A stretch of DNA of 64,000 nt from Microdochium bolleyi (GCA_001566295.1 KQ964245.1:2175524-2239523); one strand, 5' to 3'. Positions 1-13,400 are shown, counted from the stretch's first letter. Notes: generated by a model from the sequence alone, not told the origin. Numbers and translations are program-made.

Positions 1-251
1 GGACGTCGTCACTCGGCGGCGAAAAGGACCGGACATCGCGTTCTTCATTACTCCGTACTAGGTAAGGGTTTCGTAGGGAATTTATATAGTCATGCTTCCT
101 GCAGAGAAACTGAGTTGCTTCTTGCGATACAAAAGAAACCGCGGGGAAAGGTTATATACAAGTTTGCGTATGGCTTTGACGCGCCGCGTCAGCTTGTGGA
201 TGGTTGCATGTGATACCACATGCGACGGCTTTCCGCGGCCACGCTGGCCTC

Positions 252-2683
252 TCACAACTCGCCGATGATGTCCATCGTCACATTAGGCGTGATTGGCGGG
301 GATGGCTCATTCCGAGCAGCAAGAGCCTGGTTGAGCTGTACATAAAGTTAGCGTTGTGCCCTCAATCACCAGAAATAAGTTTTATAGGGAAGACGACTTA
401 CAGCAAGCACGAAATTCAGAATCAACGCAACCATGAGCGCAATGCTGACAGCCAGGGGACCGATCAGGTTGTCAAAGTCCTTGCCGCTGCGCTCGACAAT
501 CATCTGCTGGCGGACCTTGAACATGGAGAACCCCCACACGCCCGCCATGATGGCGATGCAGATGTACGCGATGCCCATGCACTCGGCCACAAAGTTCTTG
601 CCCGCCGCCGTGTACAGACCGACCGCCAGACTGCCCAGCAGGACGCAGATGTGCTGCCACTTGAGGAACGTGCGCTCGTTGGCGAGCCAGACCTTGGGCT
701 CGACCTGCAGAGGACCCGCGTTCTTGATCAGGTACGCCGGCTTGGTGACGCCCTCGGGCAGCTGCGCCTGTTGCCGCTTGGCGCGCGCGTACTTGGACAG
801 GGAGAAGGTTGGGAAGACGTTGGACAGTGCTCCATAGCCACTGCGCGCTCCTGCCTCCTCGATTTCGTCGCCTTCGTCGCCCTCACCACCAGGGCCGCCG
901 CTGTTCAGCGTTCTCGAATCCGACACGGCAGGCTCCGCAGCCAGACGGTCAGACAGGTAGGACTTAGCCACCGGAGACGACGCAGCCGGCTTGTACGAAG
1001 AACGCCGCGCGCTCTTGCCCAGGAAGCTACCGACGACCTGCTCTGTCTCGGCCTGGATAGCCTTGCGCTGCTCCTCCTTGTCGTGGGCGGCTTGGGGGTC
1101 CTTGCGGATGTCGGTCTCCAAGTCGCCGAGCCAGAAGGGCAAGTTGTTGACGTAGTCCTCGAAGAGCGAGGCCACGCCGTGGACAAACTTGGAGAAGCTG
1201 GGCGCGGCGTGCACGAGATGGGAAGCCATCAGGTCCTCGATCCAGCGCGGCCGTCTCCGGCCCTCCTCCTCTCTGATCTTGATCTCCATCAGCGCGAAAG
1301 GGAACCGGTTGACCTCGCTTTGGTTCATGTCGCGGAAGGGAAACTTCATCTTGGAGCTGTCAATGTCGCGACGGTGCCACTCATCCGGTTCGCGGCATGG
1401 CCGGTCCTCGTTGAGAGTGTCCTCGCGGATGAACGCAGTATCGTTGTCGATGAGAATTCTGACGCGGTCATCCGCGGGCTTCTGGAAGGCAGTGCGGGTG
1501 TAGTTGGCACGCAGGACCGGCTCGAGCTTGAATTTTCTGATGAAAGCCTGGATCTCCTCGACTGTGTCCTGGAACTCCTTGATGGCCTCAGCAGACTGGC
1601 CCTGGCGCTCCATCTTCTGGATCGTCCGCTCCATCTTATACTCGCCGCTGATCAGGGGCTTGATCCACTTATCCTTGATCTTGAAGCGCTTCTCCTCGCT
1701 GCTGCCGTTCTCATGGATCATCTTCTGCTCGAGCACGATGTCGGGTGTGTCGGCCAGCTGACCGTACCAGCGCAGGCGCAGCGAGGCCGCGTTGACCTGG
1801 CGGTCGACCTTCTGGTTATAGAGCTCGAACTGGCGGTTGTCAAAGTAGATCGAGGTCGTCGCGAGGTCTTCGTTGCCATCGAGCTGCTTCGAGTCCTGCT
1901 GGGCGTAGTGGAGGGCAGGCAGGTGGCGGAGGACGGCTGTCTTGACCTCGAGGAGGTTGTCGGGGTGGACCCAGACTAGAGAAACACACAACTTATATTA
2001 GCTTGGTGATTGATGACCATATTCGCTTTTGAAATTAAAGACTTACACTTGTGAGCCGTGTACCGCTCGCCGTGGCGGACCTCCTCGGGGATGCGCAGGT
2101 CGATGGGCTGGGCCTGCTGCTCGCTCTCGTCGAGGTGCTGGTTGACGACATAGTACATGGTGGACAGCTTGTTGAGCAGCGGCGTGTACGAGGCCTCCGA
2201 GTTGAAGCCGTGCTGGGAAAGCGAGACGCGGATCATGGGGCGGATCTTGTATCTGTCGCCGCGGCGGCGGTCGTGCTTCTTGGCGATCTTGAGGAAGCCC
2301 GTGTAGTTTGTGCTGGCGTAGCGCTTGAGCTCTTTAAGCTCGTTGGTGATGCCGTCGAGCTCTTTGCGGAGCTCCTTGAGGCGGCCGGTGGTGATGTCGC
2401 TCTTCTGGCTGGGCGAGGAGGGCGCGAGGTCGCGCAGTTTGGAGAAGGCCTCCTCGGCCTGCTGCTCGAGGGAGGCGATGGTCTTCGCCTGGAAGGAGGC
2501 GACCTTGTCGAGCTCTACGTTGAGCAGCTCGCTGGAGAAGCGCTTCTCGTCGTCCTCGGTCCAGGGCTTGTTGTCGTCGTCGCGGGCATCGTCGCGGAGC
2601 AGGCGCTTGAGCTTGGAGTAATCGAGGTAGTGCGCCTTCCACGGCGGGTGGATCGAATCCTGCAGCGTCTTGCCGAAACGCAT
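252..2683 (-). CDS. VTC4: Vacuolar transporter chaperone 4 (Vtc4), polyphosphate polymerase
   Basis: Catalytic subunit of the vacuolar VTC complex, which makes polyphosphate from ATP and moves it into the vacuole lumen. I read three exons: 2683-2047, 1975-402 and 335-252 (764 aa; the total length divides by three). Residues 1 to about 170 form the SPX domain (MRFGKTLQDSIHPPWKAHYL start, KLKRLL), which in this family binds inositol pyrophosphates. The central VTC tunnel domain has the basic strand SLRLRWYG, EQKMIHENG, the Lys-rich KRFKIKDKW and LMEIKIREEE, the family's substrate and metal-binding elements. Three hydrophobic segments near the C terminus are the DUF202-type membrane anchor. Intron 1 (1976-2046) joins HK|F|WVHPDN, as expected. 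The last intron (336-401) has GTAAGT, GCTAAC 13 nt before the acceptor, and ACAG. If it is retained, the protein ends 10 residues later at 366 instead of with the 27-residue tail. Family identity is firm; the C-terminal exon is less so. Confidence 0.93.
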
Positions 2684-3172
2684 GGTGGGCGATGTGGCTC
2701 TCGAGAGCGAGCCGGACTCGTTCCCTCAGGTATCTGTCGAGAGTAGAGGTGAGTTAGTGATGCTGTTTCTGCAATGGAGCGATTGGCTGTTCCGCGACAA
2801 ACGACCGATTGGCAGCAGGACTGGCGATGCACAATCGGGGCCGCGGCAGGCGGTTTGGCACGCACCTTTTCGGTCAAGTAATGATTGGGGACTGGCACAG
2901 GCGGAGGAGTCGGGAGTGATGTTTGTGTCGAGACAAGCCGGACCAGAAACGAGGCGAGACGCAAATCACGAAGTCGAGGCCAGGACCCGGCAGACGGACA
3001 ACCGAGCTAGCTCCAGCCCCCAAGCAGGTTCGCGGCCGTCCCCTGTAAACGGCGGAGCCAGGCCCAGCCAGGCGAGCCAGCGCCCCACCATGGCGCTTTT
3101 CTTCAACCACCAACGCTGCGTCACCGGGCGACCGTGTCGCTGCCCATTGCCCAATCACAGCCGCCCCTCACG

Positions 3173-3178
3173 CACGTG
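3173..3178. promoter_or_regulatory. CACGTG E-box upstream of VTC4
   Basis: A palindromic CACGTG lies about 490 nt upstream of the VTC4 start, between VTC4 and the 3' end of GOGAT, so VTC4 is the only gene that starts here. CACGTG is the core site of the Pho4/NUC-1 bHLH phosphate-starvation activators, and VTC genes are Pho4 targets in yeast. A CCAAT sequence lies 20 nt away (3151-3155). Function is inferred from motif and context only. Confidence 0.4.
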
Positions 3179-3573
3179 CTTCATGTCCGTCTTGGACCAC
3201 CTGCGTCCTCCAGGGCCGTCATTGGGGGACAGACTTGCTTCACAACCTCGCGATGTCGAGAGTTCACTAGGATTCGACGTGAGGTGGAAGTCCTCTGCCT
3301 GCCGTCCACGAACAGTCTGGTGTGCACGACAGCACTGGAATGAATGACGAGCCAACCTTATCCGTCCACAAGGCACAACTGTCTCAGGCCAATCGAGCCA
3401 CTCTAAGTCCGATGGGATACGTTCCATCTTGGGATACCGCATCTGAGACAGGATACCGTCCCAACAACCCCATGTCCGCTCCGGCGTGATGAGCTTTCAC
3501 GTATCCGCTTATGAGCACGACTGGCCCAACGGAGTACAGAGAACGTCGATAGTGACGGTTGAAAGCCTTACAC

Positions 3574-3614
3574 GTCCAAAGGTCCAGAGGTCCAGAGGTC
3601 CAGAGGTACAGAGG
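3574..3614 (+). repeat. Short tandem repeat of AGGTCCAG
   Basis: About five imperfect copies of an 8-bp unit (AGGTCCAG, the last as AGGTACAG). It lies in intergenic DNA, and no function is apparent. Confidence 0.85.
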
Positions 3615-3922
3615 GTGTCATGCGAAATTGTTTGCAAACGAAGTTTTATGATAAGATGTTTTCATTAACCATAGCTACATAAATGTGACAGTCCAAAGAA
3701 CCTAAACAAAACATAACCATGATCTAAGCAAGCGAGGGTATTTTTTCTCTGATAAAGAAACAATCACGCCTCTTTTCCCGTTGGAAGACGCCGTATAATA
3801 GTGAAACATCATTCTGTGCGCATAACCCAATCTCTATCATGATTTGCGCAAAATCATCCATCTTTTTTCGTCAGACATGTAGGAAAAAGGAAAAAGAATC
3901 AGAAATAGGATAGCCAAATCGC

Positions 3923-6900
3923 CTAAGCAGCGACAGGGTCGATGGTGACGGTGGGAGTAGTCTTGGCGGCATCAGGGTTGATGACGTTGAAGACCTCCTG
4001 GGCGGTGCGCTTGACGATACCACCCGTGACGGGCAGGTTGGTGTACTTCTGGAGGTACAGGTCGACCTCGCGGGCGGCCTGGCGACCCTCGTTGATACCC
4101 CAGACGATGAGCGACTGGCCGCGGCGGCAGTCACCGGCGGCGAAGATGCCCTCGACGTTGGTGGCGTAGCTGCCGGCCGGGGTCTTGACGTTCTTGCGGG
4201 CGTCCTTCTCAATGTCGTCGCCGAGCACGCGGGCCTCGGGGCCGAGGAAGCCCATGGACAGCAGGACCAGGTCGGCGGGGAAGAACTCCTTGGTCTCCTC
4301 GAGCTTCTTCATGTCCCAGCCGCCAGTAGCGGACTTGGTCCACTCGACGCGCATCGTGTTGATGCCCTTGACGCGGCCGGAGCCGTCGTCAACGAACTCC
4401 TCCGACATGATGCAGTACTCGCGCGGGTCCTTGCCCATGTGCTGCTCGACCTCGGTGTGGCCGTAGTCGACGCGGTAGATGCGCGGCCACTGGGGCCACG
4501 GGTTGTCGCGGCCACGCTTGGGCGGGGGCTGCGGGAGGAGCTCGAAGTTGATGACAGACTTGGCGCCGTGGCGGACTGAGGTACCAATGCAATCGTTGCC
4601 GGTGTCACCACCACCAATGACGATCACGTGCTTGTCCTTGGCCGAGATGTACGAGCCGTCCTGGAGCTCCGAGTCGAGGAGCGACTTGGTGTTCTTGTGA
4701 AGGAACTCCATGGCGTAGTGGATGCCCTCAAGGTTGCGGCCCTTAATGGGCAGGTCACGAGCGACGGTGGCGCCGGTAGCGATGATAACAACGTCGTGCT
4801 GGGCCTTGAGCTCGGTGAGGGTGACGTCCTCGCCGACAGAGACGCCGCACTTGAACTGGATACCCTCGGCGGCCATGAAGTCGGTGCGGCGCTTGACGAT
4901 GCGCTTGTCGAGCTTCATGTTGGGGATACCGTACATGAGCAGACCACCGGGGCGATCGGCACGCTCGTAGACGGTAACCAAGTGGCCGGCGCGGTTGAGC
5001 TGGTCGGCGGCGGCGAGACCGGCGGGACCGGAGCCGATGACGGCGACGGTCTTGCCAGTGCGGACCTCGGGGACCTGAGGAACCATCCAGCCCATCTCGA
5101 AACCACGATCGATGATGGCGCACTCGATCGATTTGATACCAACAGGGTCCTCGTTGATGCCGAGAACACAAGCACCCTCGCAAGGAGCAGGGCAGACACG
5201 ACCGGTGAACTCGGGGAAGTTGTTGGTCATGAGCAGACGGTTGAGAGCGTCCTGCCACTGTCCCTGGAACACCAATTCGTTCCATTTAGGGATGATGTTG
5301 GAGATCGGGCAACCCGTGTCAGACTGGCAGAAGGGCACACCGCAGTCCATGCAGCGAGCAGACTGGTACTTGAGCTCGTCCTCATCGAGGCGGGTGGAAA
5401 GCTCGGCCCAGTCCTTGGTCCTGGTCTTGGCGCTGCGGTACTTCTCGGCGCGGCGCGAGTACTTCATGAAGCCCTTGGTCTTGTCGAGGACGAGGGCGCG
5501 CTTCTTCTCGGCGGCGTTGTCGCCAATGGTCTCCTCGATATCCTGGAGCTTGTTGGCCTTGTCCTCCTTCTTGGCGTGGACGCCAGAGACGATGGGCAGG
5601 TTGTACTCGGCGCGCTTGAGCTCGGCGGCCTTGGCGGCCTCCTCCTCGAGGACACGCTTGTAGTCGACGGGGAGGACCTTGATGAAGCGGGGCAGGGCGC
5701 GGTTGAAGTCGACCAGGATCCTGGCGGCAAGCTCGGAGCCGGTGTAGTGGTGGTGATCCTCGATCAGGCCACGCAGCCAGGCGATCTCGGTGGGGTCATC
5801 GATGCCAGAAGCCTCGACCATCTCCATGTTAAGCTTGGACATGAAGTCGCGGTTGACGTCAAGGACGTAGGCGATACCACCGGACATACCAGCGGCGAAG
5901 TTGCGGCCGGTGCTGCCGAGGACAAGAATACGACCACCAGTCATGTACTCGCAACCGTGATCACCAGTACCCTCAACAACCGCAGTCGCACCGGAGTTGC
6001 GGACAGCGAAACGCTCAGCGGCAACACCGCGGAAGAAGCAAGTACCGCTGGTAGCACCGTACAAGCAGGTGTTACCAATCAGGATGTTCTCCTCGGCCTT
6101 GAAGACGGCAGAGCGGGGAGGGTAGACGATCAGGCGACCACCAGACAGACCCTTGCCGACGTAATCGTTGGCGTCACCCTCAAGCTCGAGGGTGATACCA
6201 GGAGCGAGGAAGGCACCGAACGACTGACCGGCGGAACCCTTGACATTGACGTGGACAGTGTCGGTGGGCAGACCCGCCTCGCCGTATCTCTTGGAGACTT
6301 GGTAAGAGAGCGAAGTACCCATGGCACGATCGGTGTTGACAATGTCACACTCGATTCTCGAAGGCAGACCCTTGTCGAGGGTAAGCTCGGCCTCGGAGAT
6401 GAGCTTGTTGTCAAGGCGGACGTAGAGACGGTGATCCTGCTTGCGGACGTTGAAGGTGGCAACACCAGGGCGCAGCTTGTGGGCAGGGGTCAAGATCAGA
6501 GACAAGTCAATGTTCTGAGTCTTGTTGGTGCGCAGGTCGTCGCGGACCTTGAGGCACTCGACGTGACCAACCATCTCGTTGATGGTACGGAAGCCAAGCT
6601 GGGCCATGATCGCTCGGAGCTCGTTGGCGATATAGTAGAAGAAGTTGATAACGTGCTCAGGAGTACCCTCGAACTTCTTGCGGAGCTCAGGGTCCTGAGT
6701 AGCGATACCAACAGGGCAGGAGTTCAACTAAAGACATTATTAGCGTTTGTTGTGTTGATCGAGTGCAGTGGTCCCAGAGGGTCAGATAAAAAACTTACGT
6801 GGCACTTCCTCATCATGATACAGCCCATGGCGATCAGAGGCGTGGTAGCGAAGCCCCATTCCTCAGCACCGAGCAGACAGGCCATCGCGACATCGCGACC

Positions 6901-9900
6901 CGTGCGGATCTGGCCGTCAGTCTGGACGACGACACGGCCACGGAGATCGTTGAGGACGAGCGTCTGGTGGGTCTCGGCGAGACCCAGCTCCCAAGGGAGA
7001 CCGGCGTACTTGATACCGGTCCAGCGGGAGGCACCAGTGCCGCCGTCGTGGCCGGAGATGAGGATGTGGTCGGCCTTGGCCTTGGCGACACCCGAGGCGA
7101 CGATGCCGACACCAGTCTCGGAGACGAGCTTGACGGAGACGCGAGAGCGCGGGTTCGCGCACTTGAGGTCGTAGATGAGCTGCTTGAGATCCTCGATCGA
7201 GTAGATGTCGTGGTGAGGAGGAGGGGAGATGAGACCGACGCCGGGGGTCGAGTGACGAGTGCGGGCGATCGACTTGGAGACCTTGTGGCCGGGAAGCTCA
7301 CCACCCTCACCGGGCTTGGCACCCTGGGCCATCTTGATCTGGATCTCGTCCGAGTCGGCGAGGTAGGCCGAGGTGACACCGAAACGGCCGGAGGCGACCT
7401 GCTTGATGGCGGATCTCATGGTGTCACCGTTGGGGTGGACCTGAGAACGCTCGGGGTCCTCACCACCCTCTCCGGTGTTGGACTTGCCGCCGAGACGGTT
7501 CATGGCAACAGCGAGAGTAGAGTGTGACTCCATGGAGATGGAACCGTAGGACATGGCACCGGTACAGAAGCGGCGCACGATCTCGGTCCAGGGCTCGACC
7601 TGGTCGATGGGGATGGGAGTGTACTCCTCGAACTTGAAGTCGAGCATGCCACGGAGCGTGCAAGCCTTGATCTGCTCGTACTCGGAGCGCGAGTAGGCCT
7701 CGTAGGACTTGTCGTTCTTGGTGCGGACGGCATCCTGGATGTTGGCAATCGACGTCGGATCGTTGATGTGAGCCTCGCCACCATCACGCCAGTGGTACTC
7801 GCCAGACTCGGGGAGGCCGGGAACGCCGACGGTGTAGCGCGAGGGGAAGCCGCGCTCGTGGAAGCGGAACGCATCCTCGGCGATGCCCTCGAAGGTGATA
7901 CCCTTGATACGCGAGGCCGTGCCCTTGAAGCAGCGCTCAACGACATCGTCGTCAACACCAAGAGCCTCGAAAATCTGAGCACCCTTGTAACTGGCCAGGG
8001 TGGAGATACCCATCTTGCTCATGACCTTGAGGATACCACCATCGCAAGAGTGCTTGTAGTTGCCAATCAGAGTGTCGTCGGAGAGCTTCTTGCGGATAAG
8101 ACCCTCGCGGTTGAGCTTGATGATGCACTCCATGGCGAGGTAAGGGTTGATGGCATCAGCACCGTAGCCGAGGAGGACACACATGTGGTGGACCTCACGA
8201 GCCTCAGCAGTCTCGAGAACAAGCGCGGCCAGGGAACGCCACTTGTTGTTGACCAGGTGGTGGTGGACCATGCCAGAGGCAAGAAGGGTCGAGACGGGGA
8301 TGCGGTCGGCAGAGGTGTTGCGGTCAGACAGGACAATGATGCGGTCACGGCCCTCGATGGCAGCGGTGGCCTCCTTGCAGATGAAGTCGAGGTGCTTGAT
8401 GTAGCCAGCCGTACCCTCAGACTTGGGGAAGGTGAGGTCAATGGTCTTGACCGACCACTCGGGGTGAGTTCGGGACATGTTGTTCAGGGTGTTGAACTCG
8501 GGGATGGACAGAATGGGGCTGGGAAGATGAAGTCTGCCACACTGAGAAGCATCCATCTCCAGAAGGTTGCCCTGGGGACCGACGTAACACTCCAGAGACA
8601 TGACAATGGACTCGCGGATGGGATCGATGGGAGGGTTGGTGACCTGAGCGAACAGCTGGCGGAAGTACTCGTAGAGGAGGCGGGGAGCCTGGGACAGACA
8701 AGCCAGGGGCGCATCGTTACCCATGGAGCCAAGAGCCTCCTTCTCGTCGGAGGCCATGGGGGCAAGCAGCAAGCTGACCTGCTCGTGGGTGTAGCCAAAG
8801 GCCAGGAGCAGAGGGTCCTCCTGGATGCGCGAGTCGTCAGGCTTGGGAGCAAGCTCGACAGCCTTGGACTCGGTGATCTCTTCGAGAAGCTTGGGCAGCG
8901 ACAGAAGCTCCCTGTCAATCCAGGAGCGGAAGTCGTTGCGGTTGAACACGGCAGCCTTAAGCTCGGAGTCGTCAATGAGACGACCGGCCTGGGTGTCGAC
9001 GAGCAGCATGCGACCAGGCTGCAGACGACCCTTCTGGATGACCCGCTCGGGCTCAACGGCAATGGTACCGACCTCGGACGCGCAGATGATACGGTCATCG
9101 TCCATGACATAGTATCTGCAAGGTCTCAGGCCGTTACGGTCCAAGTTGGCACCGCAGAAGCGGCCATCGGCGAAGGTGAACAGCGCCGGGCCGTCCCAGG
9201 GCTCCATCTGGCAAGCAGCCCACTCGTAGAAGGCGGCCTTCTTGGGGTCGATCGAGGTGTTTCCTTGCCACGCCTCGGGCACCATGAGCATGACCGCCTC
9301 AGGCAGGGAGAGCACACCGTTGATTGTGAGCAGCTCGAGCACGTTGTCGAAGGCTGCGGAGTCGGAGCCACCATCCTCGATGATGGGGTAGAGCTGCTCG
9401 AGCTCGTCACCGAAGATGTCAGACTGCATGATACCCTCACGGGCGCGCATCCAGTTCTTGTTGCCCCGCAGTGTGTTAATCTCACCATTGTGAGCTGCCC
9501 ACCGCAGGGGTTGAGCACGATCCCAGGAGGGGAAGGTGTTGGTGGAGAAACGCGAATGCACCAGGGCAAAGTGGACCTGGAAGTCGGCGTTGACGAGATC
9601 GTGGTAGTACTGGTAGACCTGGACAGGCGCGAGCTGGCCCTTGTAGACAATGTTCTTGTTGGAGAGCGAGCAGATGTAGAACCAGTTGTGCAGGCCAATG
9701 GTGTGTGTGGCGCGCTTGCGGAGGATGTAGAGCTGGCGCTCGAACCGCCTCTCGTCGAAGGTGTCCGCATCCGTATTCTCAGGAGCAGAGCCAGCGCCGT
9801 AGGCAGACTTGAGCACAACAAAGGGCTGGAGGATGGTAGGCTCGCGGGAGCGGGCAGCAGGACCGAGCAGCGTCGAGTCGACGGGCAGCTCTCGCCATCC

Positions 9901-10440
9901 GAGGACTCTGAGGCCCAGCGAATCGGCAATGTCTTCCAACTGCCGCTTCTGCTCCTGCAGTGTCTCCTCCTCGGGCTTGAAGAAGATGTTGCCCACGGCG
10001 TACTGGCCCTGGGGAGGGAGCTTGATGTCCTGCTCCTTTTCGAAGTTCTTGATAAAGAACCGGTGAGGGATAGAGGTCATCACACCTGCACCATCACCGT
10101 CTCGTGCATCAGAGCCGACCGCACCGCGGTGTGTCATGTTGCAGAGGAGATTGCGGGCATCGCTCACGATCTTGTGGCTTGCCTTGCCCTTGATGTGGCT
10201 ACATAGATGGGGGAAGTCAGAAGACACATCATCTACGCTAGAGGCTCTCGGAGTGACCTACCAGGCGAAACCGACACCGCAAGCATCTTTCTCCAAGTCA
10301 GGGTCGTAAAGACCCTGCTTCACCGGGAGGGCGCCGGCCCACGAGCCATTGTTCTCCTCCTGGTACTTGTACGGGTGGTACGTTTCCTGCTCGGACTCAA
10401 GCTGTGTTTGTCTGTCGTCGAAGTCGGATGTAGGGCCCAT
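3923..10440 (-). CDS. GLT1: NADH-dependent glutamate synthase (GOGAT)
   Basis: Fused glutamate synthase making two glutamates from glutamine, 2-oxoglutarate and NADH; the main glutamate-forming partner of glutamine synthetase. Exons 10440-10262, 10198-6799 and 6727-3923 give 2127 aa, the normal length for the fused eukaryotic enzyme. A 53-residue propeptide precedes Cys54 in DACGVGFACHIKG, the N-terminal nucleophile of the class II amidotransferase domain. The FMN-binding synthase domain follows, with the Cys-x5-Cys-x4-Cys 3Fe-4S motif (CIMMRKCHLNSC) split by intron 2 after KCH. Next come the gluX/GXGXG alpha-subunit C-terminal domain and the beta-subunit-like part: two Cys-rich Fe-S motifs (CGVPFCQ, CPAPCEGAC), a dinucleotide site VIGSGPAGLAAADQL and a second, VIGGGDTGNDC. 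Both introns (63 and 71 nt) join conserved sequence exactly. A GATAAG site upstream would suit nitrogen control, but that is inference. Confidence 0.97.
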
Positions 10441-13400
10441 GTCAGGCGAGCAGTCCTATGGCCCAAAGCGAGGAGGAGTGGTTTTTGGGTGATCGCTTCG
10501 GGAACTGACGGCAGGCGCGTGCCGCTCAAGTTGGATCTGTACAGCGCAGGTAGCGCAGGTTAGCACAAGTAGGGGGCCGGCTTCACAGCGTGGGCAGTAA
10601 CTATGGGCTTCGTGGATATGAATGTGTGGAAGAAGCAGGAACGTAGGATCAGACGGAGTCGAGAGCGTGGAGAGCTTTGAGCAGAGCCAGGCGGAAAACG
10701 AGAGAACTGCCCGCACACAGAAAGTCTGATAAGCTGGCTGAGAGGTGTGTCCGGCAGGGACCACCAGCAAGACAAGAGCGCATGCAGCCGTCCCAAACTC
10801 TCTGGCTCCGGAGCTCGAGTCAAGGCGGATTGGCTGGAGAATGCGGGGCGGCGGTGCAAGTGGGCGATAGCGCCGTGAAGGTGTGGATGTGGGACAGGGT
10901 GGGTTGGCCGGCTAGCGCATCTGGCTAGCAGGCACGCCAAAGCCCACCCCCACCCTCGCATGCGCTGGCTCAGCCTGGCACTTTTTTTTGGTCGCCGGTC
11001 CCGCGGACCCTCATGTCTGGCCTGGCTCTGCCAGATGTTGAGCGACAATGGATGGCTGCCCGGAAGATGGAGTGCAAGGAAGCTCGAGGCGAGTTCCCGA
11101 GTTGCTGCAATTGACTGTCATTGCCGGCCGAGAGCCAGTGCCCGAAGCAGGGCAGACCGAGTGAAAATGCGGTGCTTCAAATTCGGTGGCTCTCATTGGT
11201 CGCCGGCAGATGGACCTTGACAGCACGCCGGCTGTCTCGCCAATGGCATCCTCTGAATTGCGCATGCTGCTGATGCCGCGGTGTGACGTCTCTGCGACTG
11301 GGATACTCGCTGGCACAGAAACTCAGATCTGTGTGCAAGGCTGCCCTGCCGGGCTCGTGCCCGAGCTGGATCGCCGTTCGCGGAGCGCAGCTGGGCAGTT
11401 GGGGGTGCTGTGGGAGGGGCCGAGACAGGGCGTTGCAGTGCAACATGCACTTGGCTTGTGGTGTGGGCATGCAAGTGCAGGGACACCTCCCACAGTGTCG
11501 TCATGCAAGCCGGCCCTTGCCCGCTGCCGAGGCCTTGCAGCCGGGGTCTCTCCCAGGCCGGCGCAACTCGGGACCCACTAAAGCGCACAGGGGTCCGGGC
11601 TGAATTGGCAGAAACCACTTTCCAGGGTGGGATTTGGGTGCTGCAGGCTGGAAGAGAGCGTGGGGTTCCAATGCTGCCAACCATTGTGTGTTTGGAGGTG
11701 ATGCCAGTCAACAGGCCGCTGTGCAACATGCACGCAGTCCTCTCTGCCTTCTTTTCCCCGCGGACATTTTGTAGCCCATCCGACGAGGGTTCTGTCCTCG
11801 ATAATGCAAGACGGCTGACGGCTGGAATGTGCCATCGCACCAGGTGCTGGGTCGGGGCGTCGTAGGAGCTTTCATGTCGGGCCGATACGCATCCCGCCCA
11901 AGGCGAACAAGGGCACTATGAATCACCTTTGCTCGATGATGCTGCGCGAGTGTCTGAAGGCCGTCGTTCGGTGCAAATGTGTGCCGTCGGACTGGGATTC
12001 GAGAGCTCGAGGGTGGGAAGCTTTCACGGAGACAGGGCCAAGCACGAGGTGCGAACGCTGGCACTCCGCTGGTCGCTCACCCAGTCTTTCGGGTATCGTT
12101 CTCGCCGAGGGCAAACAAAGAGAGACCACATGGTTGCTCTCTAGACTCCGTGCTGGCGTCGAGGTGTTTTCGGAAAGGAATCGGGCTTGCTGATGAGGGT
12201 TGGTCACTGTCACCACAAAAAAAAAACTTACGTGTGTAATGAAGGTGAAGTGTCGGAGGCGCTTGTTGTAAATTTGGCAGACTCCACCGGTAGTCTATGG
12301 GCTTCTAGGAAAAGAAGCTGGGTATCTCGTGATCTCGTGCGCAAAGTATCGGAGGAGAAGAAGGGGAAGAAGCCAGATAGAGGCGGGTGGGTGGCTCGCA
12401 GCTTTATGGATGGGCACAGCAAGATCGCCTGTCTGGGGAGAGGAGGAGATGGCCGGAGGAGTGGAGGCCGTCCGCGGTCACGCCTCGAAAGAGCCAAGAG
12501 CAGCCAATAGCCAACGCCCCAGAGACTCCGATCAGGGAGCCCGGCGGGCGGACAGTCGGGTGGCCCACGGGGAGCCCAAGGAACGTGTGTGTAATTCAAA
12601 GCGACAATGGAAAATGGAAAGTTACCCACCCGTAGCCCCTCCACATCAAATCCACCGACAAAATAATTACGCCGGAGACCAGGTGAGCAGCCGACCGACC
12701 AGCCGACCCCCGTGCAACGGTCGCAACGACCAGGGCCCGTCTCCTGCAAAGCAAGTCTGGGTTCGCTTGCTGCCTTACCTGCTACAATGCAGCAGGCTTT
12801 CCGTCACACCCGCGCCCAGCTCCTGCAGTGACCAGGTTCGCTCACTCGACCTGGTTGCCTGCCTGGGGGATGGGAGTCTCATCTGCCTTTGGTGGGGTCG
12901 GGCCTGGTGGCCGATTTCCGGAACTTCGAGAATGGGCCCTTTTTTCACAAGCCGAAACGATCAATCCTGGCACTGGTGGTGCTCTAGCCGTGTCCAGGGT
13001 GGCTTGCAGACAGCAAACCCCCTGTTCACGTTCCTTCCTATTGGCTCGTCTGTTGATGCGCAACTGAATACGGCGACGGTTTCGGAGAGACTGTCTGGCC
13101 CTCTTGAAGCTGAGCCACGGTCCGAATTCCCAAATACACTCTGTTCATTGGCCAGCTTGACTGGGCATCCGGGATGGGAACTAGTTGTGGCCAATCTGGC
13201 ACTAACTTCAGACCTGGGCTTCCATGTTCAAGGTTGGAGCCAGCACTCTCGCAGACAGGCGAGACAGGCTGCGATCCTAGCGCGTCCGCGTACGAACTCT
13301 GCCATGTCTGCTCGTGGACTGAACAATGCACAAAGAGGTCGTAATCGTCATCAGACAGCCGTCCTAGGGGTCTTGCTCCAGGCTTGCGGAGGTCGCTCCG

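Larger units (their letters stand above)
2684..3922. other. Intergenic: VTC4 promoter and GOGAT 3' region
   Basis: No supportable coding sequence. It contains the CACGTG site, CCAAT-type sequences, a small tandem repeat, and an AT-rich end (about 3640-3900) that should hold the GOGAT 3' UTR. Confidence 0.6.

Noticed and set aside
204..1979. Long plus-strand open frame opposite VTC4
   Set aside because: Antisense shadow of a GC-rich gene. Its translation is Leu/Val/Asp/Arg-rich without domain, while the minus strand carries all conserved VTC motifs.
4628..10206. Very long plus-strand open frames (4628-7174 and 7768-10206) opposite GOGAT
   Set aside because: Codon bias of the sense gene keeps the antisense frame open. 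Products are repetitive Val/Leu/Gly/Asp-rich and match nothing I recognise.
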